DNA from: Paroedura picta
Taxonomy: Eukaryota; Chordata; Lepidosauria; Squamata; Gekkonidae
DNA: 64,000 nucleotides
Assembly: GCF_049243985.1 (NCBI RefSeq)
Contig: NC_135379.1
Coordinates: forward strand, 31,319,001-31,383,000
Direction: 5' to 3'
Position numbers and translations under genes: made by a program. Positions 35,801-44,251 of this stretch are shown here, piece by piece. The notes beneath the pieces are model-generated. The model saw only the letters and a program-made list of their open reading frames with translations. It did not search any database and had not been told where the DNA came from. Each line of letters starts with the position of its first letter. The stretch's first letter is position 1.

Positions 35801-38537
35801 AAGTAATGAATTGAAGTTGATAATACAATGTTGCCATTATGGTCTTTCACCAAACAGGGGTTTAAAATTTCTGAAGGAGTTTTTAACAGAGCTACAGAAC
35901 GGAGAGAAGAATATTCAAATGGCACTGAGTGAGTACAGAATATTTTATGGAAAAATACAAAGTGTCACAATGAAAAGGAGAGTCTGTTTTCTGCCACAAG
36001 GTCCTTTGCAAGACCTTATGATGAAAATTGTTCTGAGAAAAGTATTCATTGATTTTTTGTCTTTTTGAAAGGTCAGTTGGAATGCCTCTAACAACTGGTA
36101 TGATACACACCACCACATAAAATGCTTTCTTTTCTGTATGATTCCAGATAACGCTTATGGCAGAACATTACGACAACACCACGGGTGGGTTGTCCGTGGA
36201 GTTTTTGCGGTGAGTTGATACTGATGTAGTCATTTATGGTGATGATGAGGCCAGATTTCTTTAATCTGCATACTTTATATGTAACATACACTCTCTGAGC
36301 ATGCCTTTGTGTATTAAGAGACTGTTTTCCTAACCTTTGCCTGACAACTGGTTTCTACATAGTCCCATCCTAAGTTGAGTTGAACCCTTCCGAGTCCACT
36401 TATTTTACTGGATGGTATAACTCTGCCTGTAGGAGCCTCTTGTGGCGCAGAGTGGTAAGGCAGCAGTCATGCAGTCTGAAAGCTCTGCCATGAGGCTGGG
36501 AGTTCAATCCCAGCAGCCGGCTCAAGGTTGACTCAGCCTTCCATCCTTCCGAGGTCGGTAAAATGAGGTGCTGGGGGGTAAACGGTAATGACTGGGGAAG
36601 GCACTGGCAAACCACCCCGTATTGAGTCTGCCATGAAAACGCTAGAGGGCGTCACCCCAAGGGTCAGACATGACTCGGTGCTTGCACAGGGGATTCCTTT
36701 ACCTTTATAACTCTGCCTAAGATAATATTGACAGACACTGAATAAAAGAATATCACCGACTTCCAACACCTTGAGAAGACGGAAATGAGAAAATCAGGTT
36801 TTGCTTAGTGTCTGGCTCCTCAGTATCAAAAAAATGAAATAGCTTTTCTAACCCCTGAGACAATACCTACGTGCATGGCCTTCCCTCTCTCATTTAATGG
36901 CACAGAAAGCCATAGATATCTTAGAGAATGTCCAAATAGATTATTTCCTAAATTCTCTTGCCAGCCACTTATACCTGAGACCAAAGACCATAGGCAGAAG
37001 ACAAAATGAAAGCCAGACAACTGTGAGGGATCGGAGCATGGGACAGTTTCCTGAGTCTTATTTTTAAGGCTGGGCCACCTTGTGTTGTTTTCTGACATTA
37101 GTTAAATGTGTCGGTCAGAAATATCTCTGGTCTAGTTATCTCTTTCCATGTACAGAAATTCAACGTCAGAATATGACTTTGCATTAAGTCTGTGTTTTGC
37201 AATTGAGGGGACTGGACACGGTCTGTTCTTTGGTGGTGGCTCCCTCTGCTGTGTAACATGAGCAATTACACTGGAAGTAAAAGTGTGGATGCAAACTAGA
37301 GGTTTCGGCATATGTTGGATAATGTACTTTCAGTGCACCATTTTGGACAGCCCATTGAAGTACATTATCAGCATGTGTCGAATGGGCCCTACCAGTTTTC
37401 CTTTAAGAAGCTTGGTTGAGTTGTAATGTCCTATTAGGATTTGCTGCTATATGAATGAGATTGGTGCTGATGGCGTAGGATGGTTTGTTTCCCCCCCCCC
37501 CTTGCTTCCTTTCACTCTTGGCCAGCTAATTAAAGATATCCACTTTCATTGCAAACCACAATATACTTTTATATCTGAAGCTTATTTTCCCTGCATTCCA
37601 AATTGAGAATAAAATGTAGAAGAGGTAAAGAAGAGTTGCCTTTTATACCTAGCTTTCATTGCCCGAAGGAGTGAGGCTGAGAGAGCCCTGATATTCCTGC
37701 TCGGTCAGAACAGCTTTATCAGTGCTGTGACCAGCCCAAGGTCACCCAGCTGGCTGCACGTGGGGGAGTGGGAAATCAAACCCAGCTCACTGAACTAGAA
37801 GCTGCCACTCTTAAGAGTTGTTATTAAGCATGTGCACCCCCAAAAAAATTTGGGCCGGTTCGGGTTCAGAAGAACCCAATTCGGAGCATTTAAGGGCTGT
37901 CTGAATCAGCTAATTCAGATCTGGCTTCAGACATTTCCGAAGTGATTCGGCCATTAAAGTCAATGGCACCATTGACTTTAATGGGAATTTTCAGATTTCT
38001 GCCTTTCCTGTGACCTGATGGGGGGCTGAGTCAGAGGCGCCAAATTTTCGGGAGCCTCTTCTCTGACTCTTCCCCCCCCCTCAAAGCCTAGCCTAAATAA
38101 TATTCAAAACAGAAACTTGCTTATCCACCCCAACTCCCCTTCACCAATATTAGGTCAGTCACTTGTTAGTAAGAAGTTGTGCATGTGTCCATTTGCAGTC
38201 TCCCCGGGACTTCAAGCCATGCCCAAGGTCTTTCATTCTGGCACCGATCCTAAAGCCAGCTTCAGCAGGGCTGCTGCATCCCGAGCCTTCTGCTGGTGGC
38301 ATTCCGGGAATAAGACCCCGCCTCTCTTTCTTCTCCTTGCAGCTAGCTTTAAGGGCATCCCCCACCTACGAATGCTTTGTGGCGGCCCTATCTGTCGGAG
38401 AATGCAATAATCAAGAACTTTTTAATAGAGGGATGCAAAGGGACCTCGGCATCTACCTACCCGCCATGGAAAAGCAGCTCGGGATCTTGGACGCACTCTA
38501 CGAGGAGCACGGGCTGGAGTCAGACGAAGTGGTGTGA
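8792..38537 (+). CDS. PLEKHA8: PLEKHA8 (FAPP2), PI4P-binding glycolipid transfer protein (14 coding exons, complete)
   Basis: Coding exons are 8792-8831, 22072-22188, 22844-22999, 24661-24785, 26029-26187, 27299-27339, 28225-28370, 29284-29452, 30286-30371, 32788-32846, 34383-34513, 35858-35928, 36148-36209 and 38343-38537. All phases agree and the sum is 1557 nt, 518 residues (human 519). Seen: an N-terminal PH domain (about 1-93) with Lys7 and Arg18, the PI4P-contacting positions in FAPP proteins; a poorly conserved linker (about 200-310); and a C-terminal GLTP fold (about 310-518) keeping Asp360, Asn364, Lys367, Trp407 and His445, the glycolipid headgroup and ceramide contacts, at the numbering known for human. 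Known role: it moves glucosylceramide from cis-Golgi to trans-Golgi, recruited by PI4P and ARF1. The start has a strong context (CACCATGG). One intron has a GC donor. The gene is divergent from FKBP14 and tail-to-tail with COLQ. Confidence 0.97.
9004..9206 (+). mobile_element. Short TIR DNA transposon (GGTGACCAGA family)
   Basis: 11 bp inverted ends AGGTGACCAGA and TCTGGTCACCT. The body matches 59020-59233 in opposite orientation. Lies 170 bp into PLEKHA8 intron 1. Confidence 0.7.
9602..9739. mobile_element. Palindromic hAT-type MITE, full length
   Basis: 138 bp near-perfect palindrome beginning CAGGGGTAGTCAAACTG and ending in its complement. A perfect 8 bp target duplication TCCTGGAG lies at 9594-9601 and 9740-9747, the hAT signature. 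Confidence 0.88.
9911..10196 (-). mobile_element. Sauria-type SINE, full length
   Basis: Read on the minus strand: a tRNA-like head with A box (TGGCGCAGAGTGGTAAGG) and B box (GGGAGTTCAATCCC), a central body, a Bov-B-like 3' part (GGTCAGACATGACTCGGTGC) and a TTTACC-repeat tail. It is flanked by a perfect 14 bp duplication, TATAGGTACTTATA, at 9897-9910 and 10197-10210. The B box could be mistaken for a tRNA gene. Confidence 0.92.
10735..11470 (-). mobile_element. L1 LINE, 3' end of ORF2, 5' truncated
   Basis: On the minus strand the frames read CWKC then [11 protein letters not shown], the C-terminal zinc-knuckle-like region of L1 ORF2, then HWGEYLKYL and an A-rich end. Defective: 5' truncated, with stops in the remaining frame. 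Confidence 0.7.
11480..11640 (-). mobile_element. LINE 3' end, L2-like
   Basis: TATTTATATACCACCATCCC then GCTCAGAGCGGTG is the typical reversed end of a squamate L2-like or related LINE. Confidence 0.45.
12392..12499 (+). mobile_element. 5S-rRNA-derived SINE head
   Basis: Shows CAGATCTCAGAAGCTAAGCA and TAGTATTTGGGTGGGAGGCC, close to the internal A and C boxes of 5S rRNA. It is cut off where the adjacent LTR begins. Confidence 0.7.
12500..14450 (-). mobile_element. Ty3/gypsy-type retroelement fossil complex
   Basis: Minus orientation. Broken, with many interruptions; 5' truncated. Parts in order on the minus strand: integrase-like region (about 14450-13640), LTR-like block (about 13640-13148, ending CCTGACA), a short gag-like region (about 13147-12787), and a second LTR-like block (about 12786-12500) with a TATA motif, an AATAAA and CCAAT-type motifs. 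The two LTR-like blocks differ, so two elements may be joined. It abuts a 5S SINE on its left. Confidence 0.55.
15630..15815 (-). mobile_element. CR1 LINE 3' end
   Basis: TAGAATCATAGAATAATAGA then GTTGGAAGGGACCTCCTGGG is the reversed CR1 3' end with its ATTCTATGAT tail repeats. Confidence 0.85.
16818..17075 (+). CDS. Orphan ORF with coiled-coil character (unknown)
   Basis: An 85-codon open frame in PLEKHA8 intron 1, same strand. After a short lead comes [20 protein letters not shown], a leucine-rich heptad pattern that reads as a coiled coil, then an acidic, glutamate-rich tail. ATTTGCAT (octamer) occurs near 16575 and CTATAAAAGG (TATA-like) at 16654-16663, about 155 bp upstream of the ATG. 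I do not recognise the protein. It could be ORF1 or gag debris of an unlisted retroelement, or an exon remnant; an intact host gene is less likely. No splice partner was found. Confidence 0.3.
   Translation: MFLPQSKFKYTPTKCMLVALLEEKVQTLEERQSILYSIKEGEDFLERTHGALFGRLLEEVGKMPHQLEENPIQENSGWKNVTQEC
18085..18221. mobile_element. Palindromic hAT-type MITE, full length
   Basis: Same family, with a perfect 8 bp duplication TTTTAGCT at 18077-18084 and 18222-18229. Confidence 0.88.
19168..19262. mobile_element. Palindromic hAT-type MITE, internally deleted
   Basis: Left arm intact, right arm shortened. Flanking octamers GTCTAAAG and ATCTAAAG match at 7 of 8. Confidence 0.75.
20832..20967. mobile_element. 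Palindromic hAT-type MITE, full length
   Basis: Same family, with a perfect 8 bp duplication CTCTATAT at 20824-20831 and 20968-20975. Confidence 0.88.
21415..21552 (-). mobile_element. 5S-rRNA-derived SINE, degraded
   Basis: On the minus strand it reads the 5S-like head (AACCAGGGTCC region) and then the GCAGAGACAGGAAATAGCAA body. Old and diverged. Confidence 0.55.
21799..21994 (-). mobile_element. Twin-primed (5' inverted) retrocopy of an unclassified repeat
   Basis: Two copies of one sequence meet in opposite orientation at about 21920. The right arm is a shortened inverted copy, while the left arm runs to the complete 3' end on the minus strand. A perfect 13 bp duplication AGGTTTTACATCA lies at 21786-21798 and 21995-22007. 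The structure fits LINE-type twin priming. Related single copies: 57414-57540 and, more diverged, near 9780-9880 and 18540-18670. Confidence 0.75.
22072..22188 (+). CDS. PLEKHA8: PLEKHA8 coding exon 2
   Basis: PH domain core [19 protein letters not shown] through AVCEIQ, with Arg18. The acceptor is CTTTAAG and the donor GTAAGT begins at 22189. Confidence 0.96.
22310..22740 (+). mobile_element. Unclassified LINE-like 3' region
   Basis: GCAGCCCCAAGTAGAGTATG then CTGCAGTAGTCTAATCTAG resembles the non-coding 3' portion of a common squamate CR1/L2-clade LINE. In PLEKHA8 intron 2. Orientation and family are uncertain. Confidence 0.4.
22844..22999 (+). CDS. PLEKHA8: PLEKHA8 coding exon 3 (GC donor)
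   Basis: Ends the PH domain ([15 protein letters not shown] through RTQKEK). The frame and the next exon force the junction after base 22999, where the intron begins GCAAGC, a GC-AG intron. Confidence 0.94.
23470..23660 (+). mobile_element. tRNA-derived SINE, old copy
   Basis: Reads TAGTGGTTACCGTTTCAGA then AGTTCAGATCCCCA (A and B boxes), then CTCACAGGGTTATTGCAAGG and a GTAAACTGCATTGGG tail. Confidence 0.6.
24661..24785 (+). CDS. PLEKHA8: PLEKHA8 coding exon 4
   Basis: Codes [18 protein letters not shown] through the [11 protein letters not shown] helix to SESE. The acceptor is GTTAG and the donor GTAATA begins at 24786. Confidence 0.95.
26029..26187 (+). CDS. PLEKHA8: PLEKHA8 coding exon 5
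   Basis: 53 codons, phase 0 at both ends: [20 protein letters not shown], then [11 protein letters not shown], to ALKSNK. Strongly conserved helical segment. The donor GTAGAC begins at 26188. Confidence 0.95.
26291..26334 (+). repeat. Perfect 16 bp hairpin
   Basis: AAAAACTGGGCAGAAC (26291-26306) and its exact complement (26319-26334) with a 12 nt loop; a C/G pair extends it by one. Within PLEKHA8 intron 5. Confidence 0.85.
27299..27339 (+). CDS. PLEKHA8: PLEKHA8 coding exon 6 (41 nt linker exon)
   Basis: Codes [13 protein letters not shown] plus two bases. It diverges from mammals, but splice sites (TTGCAG, GTATGG) and phases fit both neighbours. Confidence 0.82.
27425..27620. repeat. GC-rich squamate repeat
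   Basis: GGGATGTGCAGCTTGGTTTG then GCTCGGCCGCCTCGG, a compositionally distinct block in PLEKHA8 intron 6. No coding function is supported. Confidence 0.45.
28225..28370 (+). CDS. PLEKHA8: PLEKHA8 coding exon 7
   Basis: Begins RQMEL as in mammals, then an acidic, variable linker to NAEENLI. The acceptor is CCCAG and the donor GTAATG begins at 28371. Confidence 0.9.
28448..28722 (-). mobile_element. tRNA-derived SINE with AGCGGC-type tail
   Basis: Minus strand: TAGTGGTTAGGAGTGAGTAC head, GGTTTGATTCC B box, CTCACAGGGTGTCTGTTG body, and a GTAAGCCGCTTTGAGACTCC tail. Abundant in this window. Confidence 0.75.
29284..29452 (+). CDS. PLEKHA8: PLEKHA8 coding exon 8
   Basis: Acidic variable linker ending [11 protein letters not shown], matching the PTFFSTMN stretch that opens the GLTP region in human. 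The donor GTGACG begins at 29453. Confidence 0.9.
29819..29947. mobile_element. Palindromic hAT-type MITE, full length, older
   Basis: Same family, more diverged. Flanks ATCTAGTC and GTCTAGTC match at 7 of 8. Confidence 0.8.
30286..30371 (+). CDS. PLEKHA8: PLEKHA8 coding exon 9
   Basis: Codes [20 protein letters not shown] then CYAIVPVL, the first GLTP helices. The donor GTAGGT begins at 30372. Confidence 0.95.
31255..31465 (+). mobile_element. tRNA-derived SINE with AGCGGC-type tail
   Basis: Plus orientation copy with GTAGTGGTTAAGAGCAGTGA, GGTTTGATTCCCC and the GTAAGCCATTTTGAAACTGC tail. Confidence 0.7.
31490..31625 (-). mobile_element. 5S-rRNA-derived SINE, degraded
   Basis: Minus strand: ATCTCAGAAGCTAAGCAGGG then GAGACCACCAAGGCAATC. 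It partly abuts a tRNA SINE to its left. Confidence 0.6.
32788..32846 (+). CDS. PLEKHA8: PLEKHA8 coding exon 10
   Basis: Codes [20 protein letters not shown] with Asp360 and Asn364 of the glycolipid-binding site. The donor GTAAGG begins at 32847. Confidence 0.96.
34383..34513 (+). CDS. PLEKHA8: PLEKHA8 coding exon 11
   Basis: Codes [13 protein letters not shown] through EALLWLK, with Lys367 and Trp407 of the binding site. The donor GTAAAC begins at 34514. Confidence 0.96.
34863..35262 (-). mobile_element. Two nested tRNA-derived SINEs
   Basis: The tail block occurs twice (34870-34990 and 35010-35105) but the tRNA head only once (about 35200-35260). One copy has inserted into, or recombined with, another. 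Confidence 0.7.
35535..35640 (-). mobile_element. CR1 LINE fragment
   Basis: GTCAGATGACTATCTAGCCT then CTGCTTAAAAAC matches the block just inside the CR1 end at 15775-15810. Confidence 0.6.
35858..35928 (+). CDS. PLEKHA8: PLEKHA8 coding exon 12
   Basis: Codes [20 protein letters not shown] then MAL. The acceptor is AACAG and the donor GTGAGT begins at 35929. Confidence 0.95.
36148..36209 (+). CDS. PLEKHA8: PLEKHA8 coding exon 13
   Basis: Codes [20 protein letters not shown], with His445 of the glycolipid pocket. The donor GTGAGT begins at 36210. Confidence 0.96.
36429..36705 (+). mobile_element. Sauria-type SINE, full length
   Basis: Same family in plus orientation. A perfect 13 bp duplication, TATAACTCTGCCT, lies at 36416-36428 and 36706-36718. 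Confidence 0.92.
37633..37812 (-). mobile_element. tRNA-derived SINE, tail deleted
   Basis: Same family with part of the tail missing; the GCTCGGTCAGAACAGC body and the B box are present. Confidence 0.65.
37825..38090. repeat. Palindrome-bearing squamate repeat
   Basis: Begins GCATGTGCACCC and GGGCCGGTTCGGGTTC, similar in style to 27425-27620. It contains an exact 16 bp inverted repeat, CCATTAAAGTCAATGG, at 37951-37966 and 37969-37984. Confidence 0.5.
38343..38537 (+). CDS. PLEKHA8: PLEKHA8 coding exon 14 with stop
   Basis: Codes [20 protein letters not shown] through HGLESDEVV, then TGA at 38535-38537. The C-terminus is identical to the mammalian one. Confidence 0.97.
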   Translation, partial: LALRASPTYECFVAALSVGECNNQELFNRGMQRDLGIYLPAMEKQLGILDALYEEHGLESDEVV

Positions 38538-40575
38538 GCTCCATCCAGACTAGTGCCTCGCAACTTCAGGGATTGTGTTTTTGTTAACATAGTTTTTTGT
38601 TCCCCCCAGAAGGCTATTTCTGTTTCTTTGTATTTTGTTTTCCATACTTGGGAAGGGAAAGGACTCGGAGGTTTCCTTTTTTTTTTTATACACAGGTGTG
38701 TGTTTTTTTAAAGAAAATAAGAATAATGCTTGTTTGTGTTTAAATGCAAAGGTGCTACATATTCAGGCAAGGTGATGCCTATCCGCATGGGAAGCATCTT
38801 ATGCCCCATCCAGTAGTGTTCACCATGCGGGAGACCATCCGCTGAGGCTGCGGACGTGGAGTTTCGTGCTGTTGTCCTCAACAGCCCGGAACGTCCCCGA
38901 ACGAGCGAAGCGATTCTGGGTTCGTAGCAATAGGAGTGAAAGCAGAATCGAGTCTTGCGATGCCAAGATTTCCCTGCCAAGATTTCTAAGCCACTTCCAG
39001 CGTTGGCATTCAGGCAAGGTCTTCTGGTGTGCTCCGTTATCTTCAGGGACCAGAAGCGAACATCACAACTTACCCATTCGGTGATGACTGCGGGGGGCCA
39101 CGTCCACTGGTGAGAGAGCCACGTCCGTGTGCACTAGCCAAGGATCTGCCTTTTCATAAACAACAGCAGCCATCTGCTTCTCAAATAAGACCCTATTCGT
39201 AAGCTTCCTAGGAAAAAGCGCTGGAGATCTCTCATGCTTGCATTGGTCTGTACTCTGCAGTAGCCTCAATACAGTACGATTTGGTGTCGGGGGTGGATTT
39301 GCTATGTCACTTGTGAGAAACAAATGCACTGGAAGACATGACCTTTATCTTAAGGGCCTTTGGACAACCAAATCACACTGAGTCTGTGTCTGTGCATGGT
39401 TTAAAGAGCTAGAGGATCTGGGTTACCTGGATCGGAACAGAATCCGTGCCAAAGGGCTTGCGATCCAGTCCGCAAGAACACTGCTTGTTTGGGGTAGGTG
39501 GGAAACTTTTTTTAAGAAAAGGGCTCAGCTCTTACCAGGAATGCAAGAGCTGCTGACATGGTGTAAAGGCATAACTGGTTTGTCTAAGCAGAGTTCAGGG
39601 TCAGCAGGTTTCCTCGCAACTGAAGAAAACAATTCACCTCTGACTGAAAGGTCAGTAGGCTGTCCACAGAATGTATCCTGCTAGTGCTAATATTACACTC
39701 AGGAGTTTCTTCTGATTACTTGCAGAGGAATTAATTCAGGATTTTCGGGACATTCATGGGCGAGAGGGAGGACAGGGGACTGGAACAGCAGTGGCTAACA
39801 TTCTTCAGCCTAAGAGCTGCCTGCTGGTGTGTTTTCCCATGGCCAAGAGACACTCCTGTCCATCATGTTTTTCATTTCCTTCCCAACACTTTGCCGGGCC
39901 AGCCTCCCTTTCTTTGTTCCCACGGCCCTGCTGTTTCCGCTCATTCTCAGGCAGGATTCTCCTCCTCATTGCTGGGCCACATGCACACACCCTAGTAGCA
40001 CCCAAGTAGCACCTTTGCTTTCTTGAAATGCTGGGAGTTGTGCGCTGATGGTTTGGTCACAACGCTTTGGAAATAGTGGAGGCTTGTGTTGAATCAGTTA
40101 CTTTCAAGCCTTCTGTGCAGCATCTTCAGCCACAGGGGGAAGCTCACCGCTCTCTTTCCATGGATTTTAATACTCTTGGCGATGCTCGTCTTAACCAGAT
40201 GGAAACCATGCTTTCCCCCAGGGCTACAGGTAGCGCTTGTGACAGCTGCACGATTGCTCCCTGTCATGCAAAGCAGTCATCAGTGGCACAGTTATGAAAA
40301 ATAGGGGGGGGGGATTTTTTGTGCCCTCTTAGGCTCTTTCTGTCCATGTAGGGCTGCAATCAGGGACCTGCGGGTAAGTCGGGCTTCTCGTGGCTGGATT
40401 TGTTTTTTTTACTGCTTTTAGAAATCCATATTATACTTGAAACATTTGTCTCTGACTCCTTCAGGGCTTCAAAGTAAGCTGAAGGAAATTGCAGAAGTAA
40501 GACTGAGTTGGTAGTCTGAATACTGTCCTTTGGCTGTACAAGGCAAATAATCTAGAAACAGGGGTGGGGGGGGGA

Positions 40576-40598
40576 AGAGAGAGAGAGAGAGAGAGAAT
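40576..40598 (+). repeat. (GA)n microsatellite
   Basis: About eleven GA units. Confidence 0.9.
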
Positions 40599-40689
40599 TA
40601 CTCCTGTTAACTAAACACAGATGCCACAGTTCTCAAAGTCCTTCTTCTAGAAATAATTGCCAAAACTGACACAATGACAAGCGTAAAAA

Positions 40690-40800
40690 CTTAGTTGGAA
40701 GGGGCCATGCAGGCCATCTAGTCCAGTCCACCCCCACCCCCCATTTTACCAATTTGATTTTTTTTTAAGCGAATGTTTCACAGTGTGGAAAATCGGAAGG
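40690..40800 (-). mobile_element. CR1 LINE fragment
   Basis: AGTTGGAAGGGGCCATGCAG then CATCTAGTCCA, a diverged CR1 3' end. Confidence 0.6.
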
Positions 40801-41545
40801 TTTTACATTTGCTCCCGCAGAGAAATGTTCAGCTAAAGGCCCTCTTGTGCTATTTCATGTGCTTTAGGCCCTCTCCATTGCTCTTCCTCTTCCATCCGTT
40901 TGGGGGTGTCTGAGTTTGCTAACATTCTTTGAGAAATGATTCCCTCCACTTTACTCCTAAGGCACCTCAGTGAGGCCCTGCAGAAAAGGAGGACTGGATG
41001 TTTTGCCTGCTGAATGCACAGCACCTGGATCTTTGAGGCACTTTATTAATGTATATGTTATTGTTGTGTTTACATTTCCAGAGGGGGCGTTTCCTGCTCA
41101 CACACAGCGCTGCCCTCAGCAGAGTTACTCTGTTAAGTCTGTTGGACCCCATAGGCTTGGAACAGTGTCACTCTGTGTAGGATTGCACTGTTAATAACTT
41201 AACGGAGGCCTTTCCAGTCTTCTAAAATCACTTCGAGCTTTTGCTGGAGTTATAGTCAGCTAGCCGGGCGGAGGAAGTTGCTTTGGTTTCTCCTTTGAAA
41301 ACAAGAAGGGAGATGTTCATCTCCAGTTAACACTGTCAAATTGAGTATGGAGATGAAAAGGGCCTGGGCAGAATTTGGCACACAGTGGTATGTGGCTGGC
41401 CAGCCAGGTGCTTGACCTGCATTTACCTCCTTCTGTCATTCCAGCCACCTTGGGCAACTACCAGGGAATGTAGTTTAATTTGCAAGCAGGGTGCAAACTT
41501 CGGCCATCACACAACCCATTCTGCAAGGACCGAGGTTGGTGAGTC

Positions 41546-41551
41546 AATAAA
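41546..41551 (+). terminator. PLEKHA8: Candidate poly(A) signal of PLEKHA8
   Basis: AATAAA, first canonical hexamer after the stop codon, with GT-rich sequence just downstream. Confidence 0.4.
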
Positions 41552-42627
41552 CTTGTGTCGCTTAGCAGAAAGTCCTTATCAGCTTAAGCTGACAGTTCCC
41601 TGTCATCCCTGCATTTTGTAACAGACCCCTGGCTCTGACGGTATTTACAAATGTATATAACGCAGCAGTTCCATCTTGTAGGTGTTTCTTTCTCTTCACC
41701 ATTGGACTTCTGTACTTTTTATTGGGAGGTTGGCCGTTTTCAATCACTACACAAAATCTTACTTGCCCTATGTGATGCTCTAACTGCTTTCCCCAATTAA
41801 TGTCCGTCTCCTCAAGCAATTTGATGCTGAATGTTGCTTTTATCAAGCAAAGCTGCCAAACAGTGAAGACCTGCATTGGGGGGCCTTGTCAAAGGACTGT
41901 CCAGGATGGGCAAAACCGTTTGGCCTGCCGATCCCATGCTGAGTGTGAGCATTTCACGGGACAGTATGAATCTTGGGGGGTTGAAGGACAATTGTGTAGT
42001 AACTGTATATATTTGTAAAGTAATGTAGGAACATATGACTGTTATGTTTCAACAAAGAACAAAGCTTTTCTAGAAGTTTTTTCCCTGCACCCGTTTGTGG
42101 TATATATTATATTGGCTTGATATTTTGTAAGGTTGCTTTAACTTAAAACACAGTTGAGTACAAAAAACATATAAAATGTCAATTGATGGATGATTTGTTA
42201 ATATGCCAAATGTTAGGAGACCAGCAGTGCAATCCTATTCAGAATTCTTACACTCAAAGACCTTTGAAATCCATGGGCACTAACTAGAATTACTCTCTAT
42301 GGGTGTGCAGAGACATTCTTGATTATAGGATTCCTAATTGAAAAAGAATTACTTGATTAAAAAAAGAAAAACAGGAATGCTAGGAAAACTGTAGCCTTAA
42401 TAATGTTTAATGTTTCATCTCCCCCTTTGTATACTATATTGCATGATTTGAAAATTGCCAGCACTTCTGCAATTAACAGGGTAATGGTTGCAATCCAGAG
42501 AAAACAAAACCAAGTTACATTTCTATAGTGTGATGTGGGATGCACAGAAACTGATCCAAAGCCCATAGAAGTCAATAATAGAATTCCTTTTGATTTTATT
42601 GGTTCTGGGTTGCACCTGTAGCCATGG

Positions 42628-42812
42628 GAGACACCCTGTGAGGTGGGTGAGGCTGAGAGAGCCCTGATATCACTGCCAGGTCAGAACAGTTTTATCAGTG
42701 CTGTGGCGAGCCCAAGGTCACCCAGCTGGCTGCATGTGGGGGAGAGCGGAATCGAACCCGGCATGCCAGATTAGAAGTCTGCACTCTTAACCACTACACC
42801 AAGCTGGCTCTG
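42628..42812 (-). mobile_element. tRNA-derived SINE, tail truncated
   Basis: Same family: GACACCCTGTGAGGTGGGTG body and a head ending ACCACTACACCAAGCTGGCT on the plus strand. Confidence 0.7.
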
Positions 42813-44143
42813 AGGGTGTTTTGTTATTCCACAATACACACAAGCAGAACTAATGGCATGGCTGCCCCATTGGGCAGCCTGGGAACCACCACTTTCTCTT
42901 TTTACAATACATGTTCCTAGCCTTTCTGGTTTCTAAGAGTGGTTTGAGAAGGTTTGTGGGCAAAGTTTATCCGCTTAGAGGTGGGGGGGGGCAAGCTGGG
43001 GACAGACAGCAAGTGGATGGAGGGGGAGGGCTGTGGCTCTACTCATTGCTCCTTATCTCAGCTCTTTACTCTGCAAATCAGGCAACATTCCAAACAATTT
43101 CTGAATGGGAGAGTTTACATAATCAACCTTCTCTTGGGACAGGAGTTGAGCCACCTTGCTGGAGGATTTTGCTACTAGCCCTAACTACGGGCAGGCCCAG
43201 AGACATGTAAAAGGTCTGCAGGCTGAAGTTTTTTCCTTCGTCCAACTCGTCTTCTCCAGCACTGTTCCTGTGGCTTCCTGCCAAACTACCCCCAATTAAA
43301 TTAGCATCTGTTTTCAGGGAGGATATTGTCAGGTCATATCTTGTCTTCGGAGACTAGGCATGTCTCACATATTTTCCGATAGGTCACAGTTTTCCACTTG
43401 GTTTTTGCTCAACAGCTGGCATTGAGCCTCCTTCGTGCAACTGAGAAGCCATCCGTCATTGCTGGGTTCTGCAGGGTCTTTGCCACAGCACAACCATTTC
43501 CATTCTTTCCCTGTAACCCGATAAGCTCAGGTATACAAGACTGAATGTGAAATCCAGCAGCACTGGCAAGTTGGAGGTGAATTACTAAGTTCTATACCAA
43601 GGCAATGGGAAGGGGGTAACCCACCTTACTTGTTAAAAATTACTGTTTTGAGGGCAGTGCACACTGTTTCTGTGCTGTTGTGGCTTTGTCTGAGCTTTGC
43701 CATGTGTGAACAGTGGATTCCCCCTTTCTCTGTAAGTCTTGGAGTTGCCTAAGAGGAGCCTGCCATGGGCCACTTCTCCAAGTAAAAGGCGGAAACGTCC
43801 GATCATCTGCCCCTCTCAGGATTGTGGAATATTTGTCCTGCAAGACTCGATTTAACATGCAACTGGGGGAGAACCAGGCGGGTATCCCTTTGGAGCAGAA
43901 ATCCTTCTGTGCAGAAGTGCTGCTAGTATGGGAAAGCCTCATTAGGTTACTCCACAACATTTTGCCTGTGCAGTCTTGACATGAAATGTTGACAGAGAAA
44001 TCTGAGCCACCTGAGAGGGGGGTCTGGGCTAGGTGGTATGCCAGCAATCATCACGCCTCATAGCCTAACTAAACATCTATTACCATTTTTTTCTGAATGG
44101 TGCTTTCTGAGCCTGTAAATCTGCAGCACTGTGCACAATTCAT

Positions 44144-44251
44144 AGACCTCTGGCAGTGCAATCCTAAATAGTGTTACACCCTCCTAAGTCCAGTGACTTC
44201 AGCCAACTTCGAAGGGTATTATTCTGTTTCGGATTGCACTGCCAGAGGTCT
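44144..44251. mobile_element. 108 bp palindromic element with perfect 21 bp ends
   Basis: 44144-44164 and 44231-44251 are exact inverted repeats, ending GCAGTGCAATCC inward. Related pieces (GTGCAATCCTA and AGGATTGCACTG) occur near 27023, 41115-41190 and 42221. Confidence 0.7.

Larger units (their letters stand above)
34514..38342 (+). other. PLEKHA8: PLEKHA8 introns 11 to 13 (with exons 12-13 inside)
   Basis: Introns 34514-35857, 35929-36147 and 36210-38342. Contents are a compound tRNA-SINE block (34863-35262), a CR1 piece (35535-35640), a full Sauria SINE (36429-36705), a tRNA-SINE piece (37633-37812) and a palindrome-bearing repeat (37825-38090). Confidence 0.65.
38538..41570 (+). other. 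PLEKHA8: Probable PLEKHA8 3'UTR
   Basis: Repeat-poor 3.0 kb following the stop with no coding exon. The first canonical AATAAA downstream is at 41546-41551, followed by a TGTGT-rich stretch. It includes a CR1 trace near 40690-40800 and a short (GA)n at about 40576-40597. The extent is inferred. Confidence 0.4.

Noticed and set aside
36429-36500. Possible tRNA gene (A and B boxes)
   Set aside because: It is the head of a SINE with a long non-tRNA body and target duplications; no cloverleaf acceptor stem closes.
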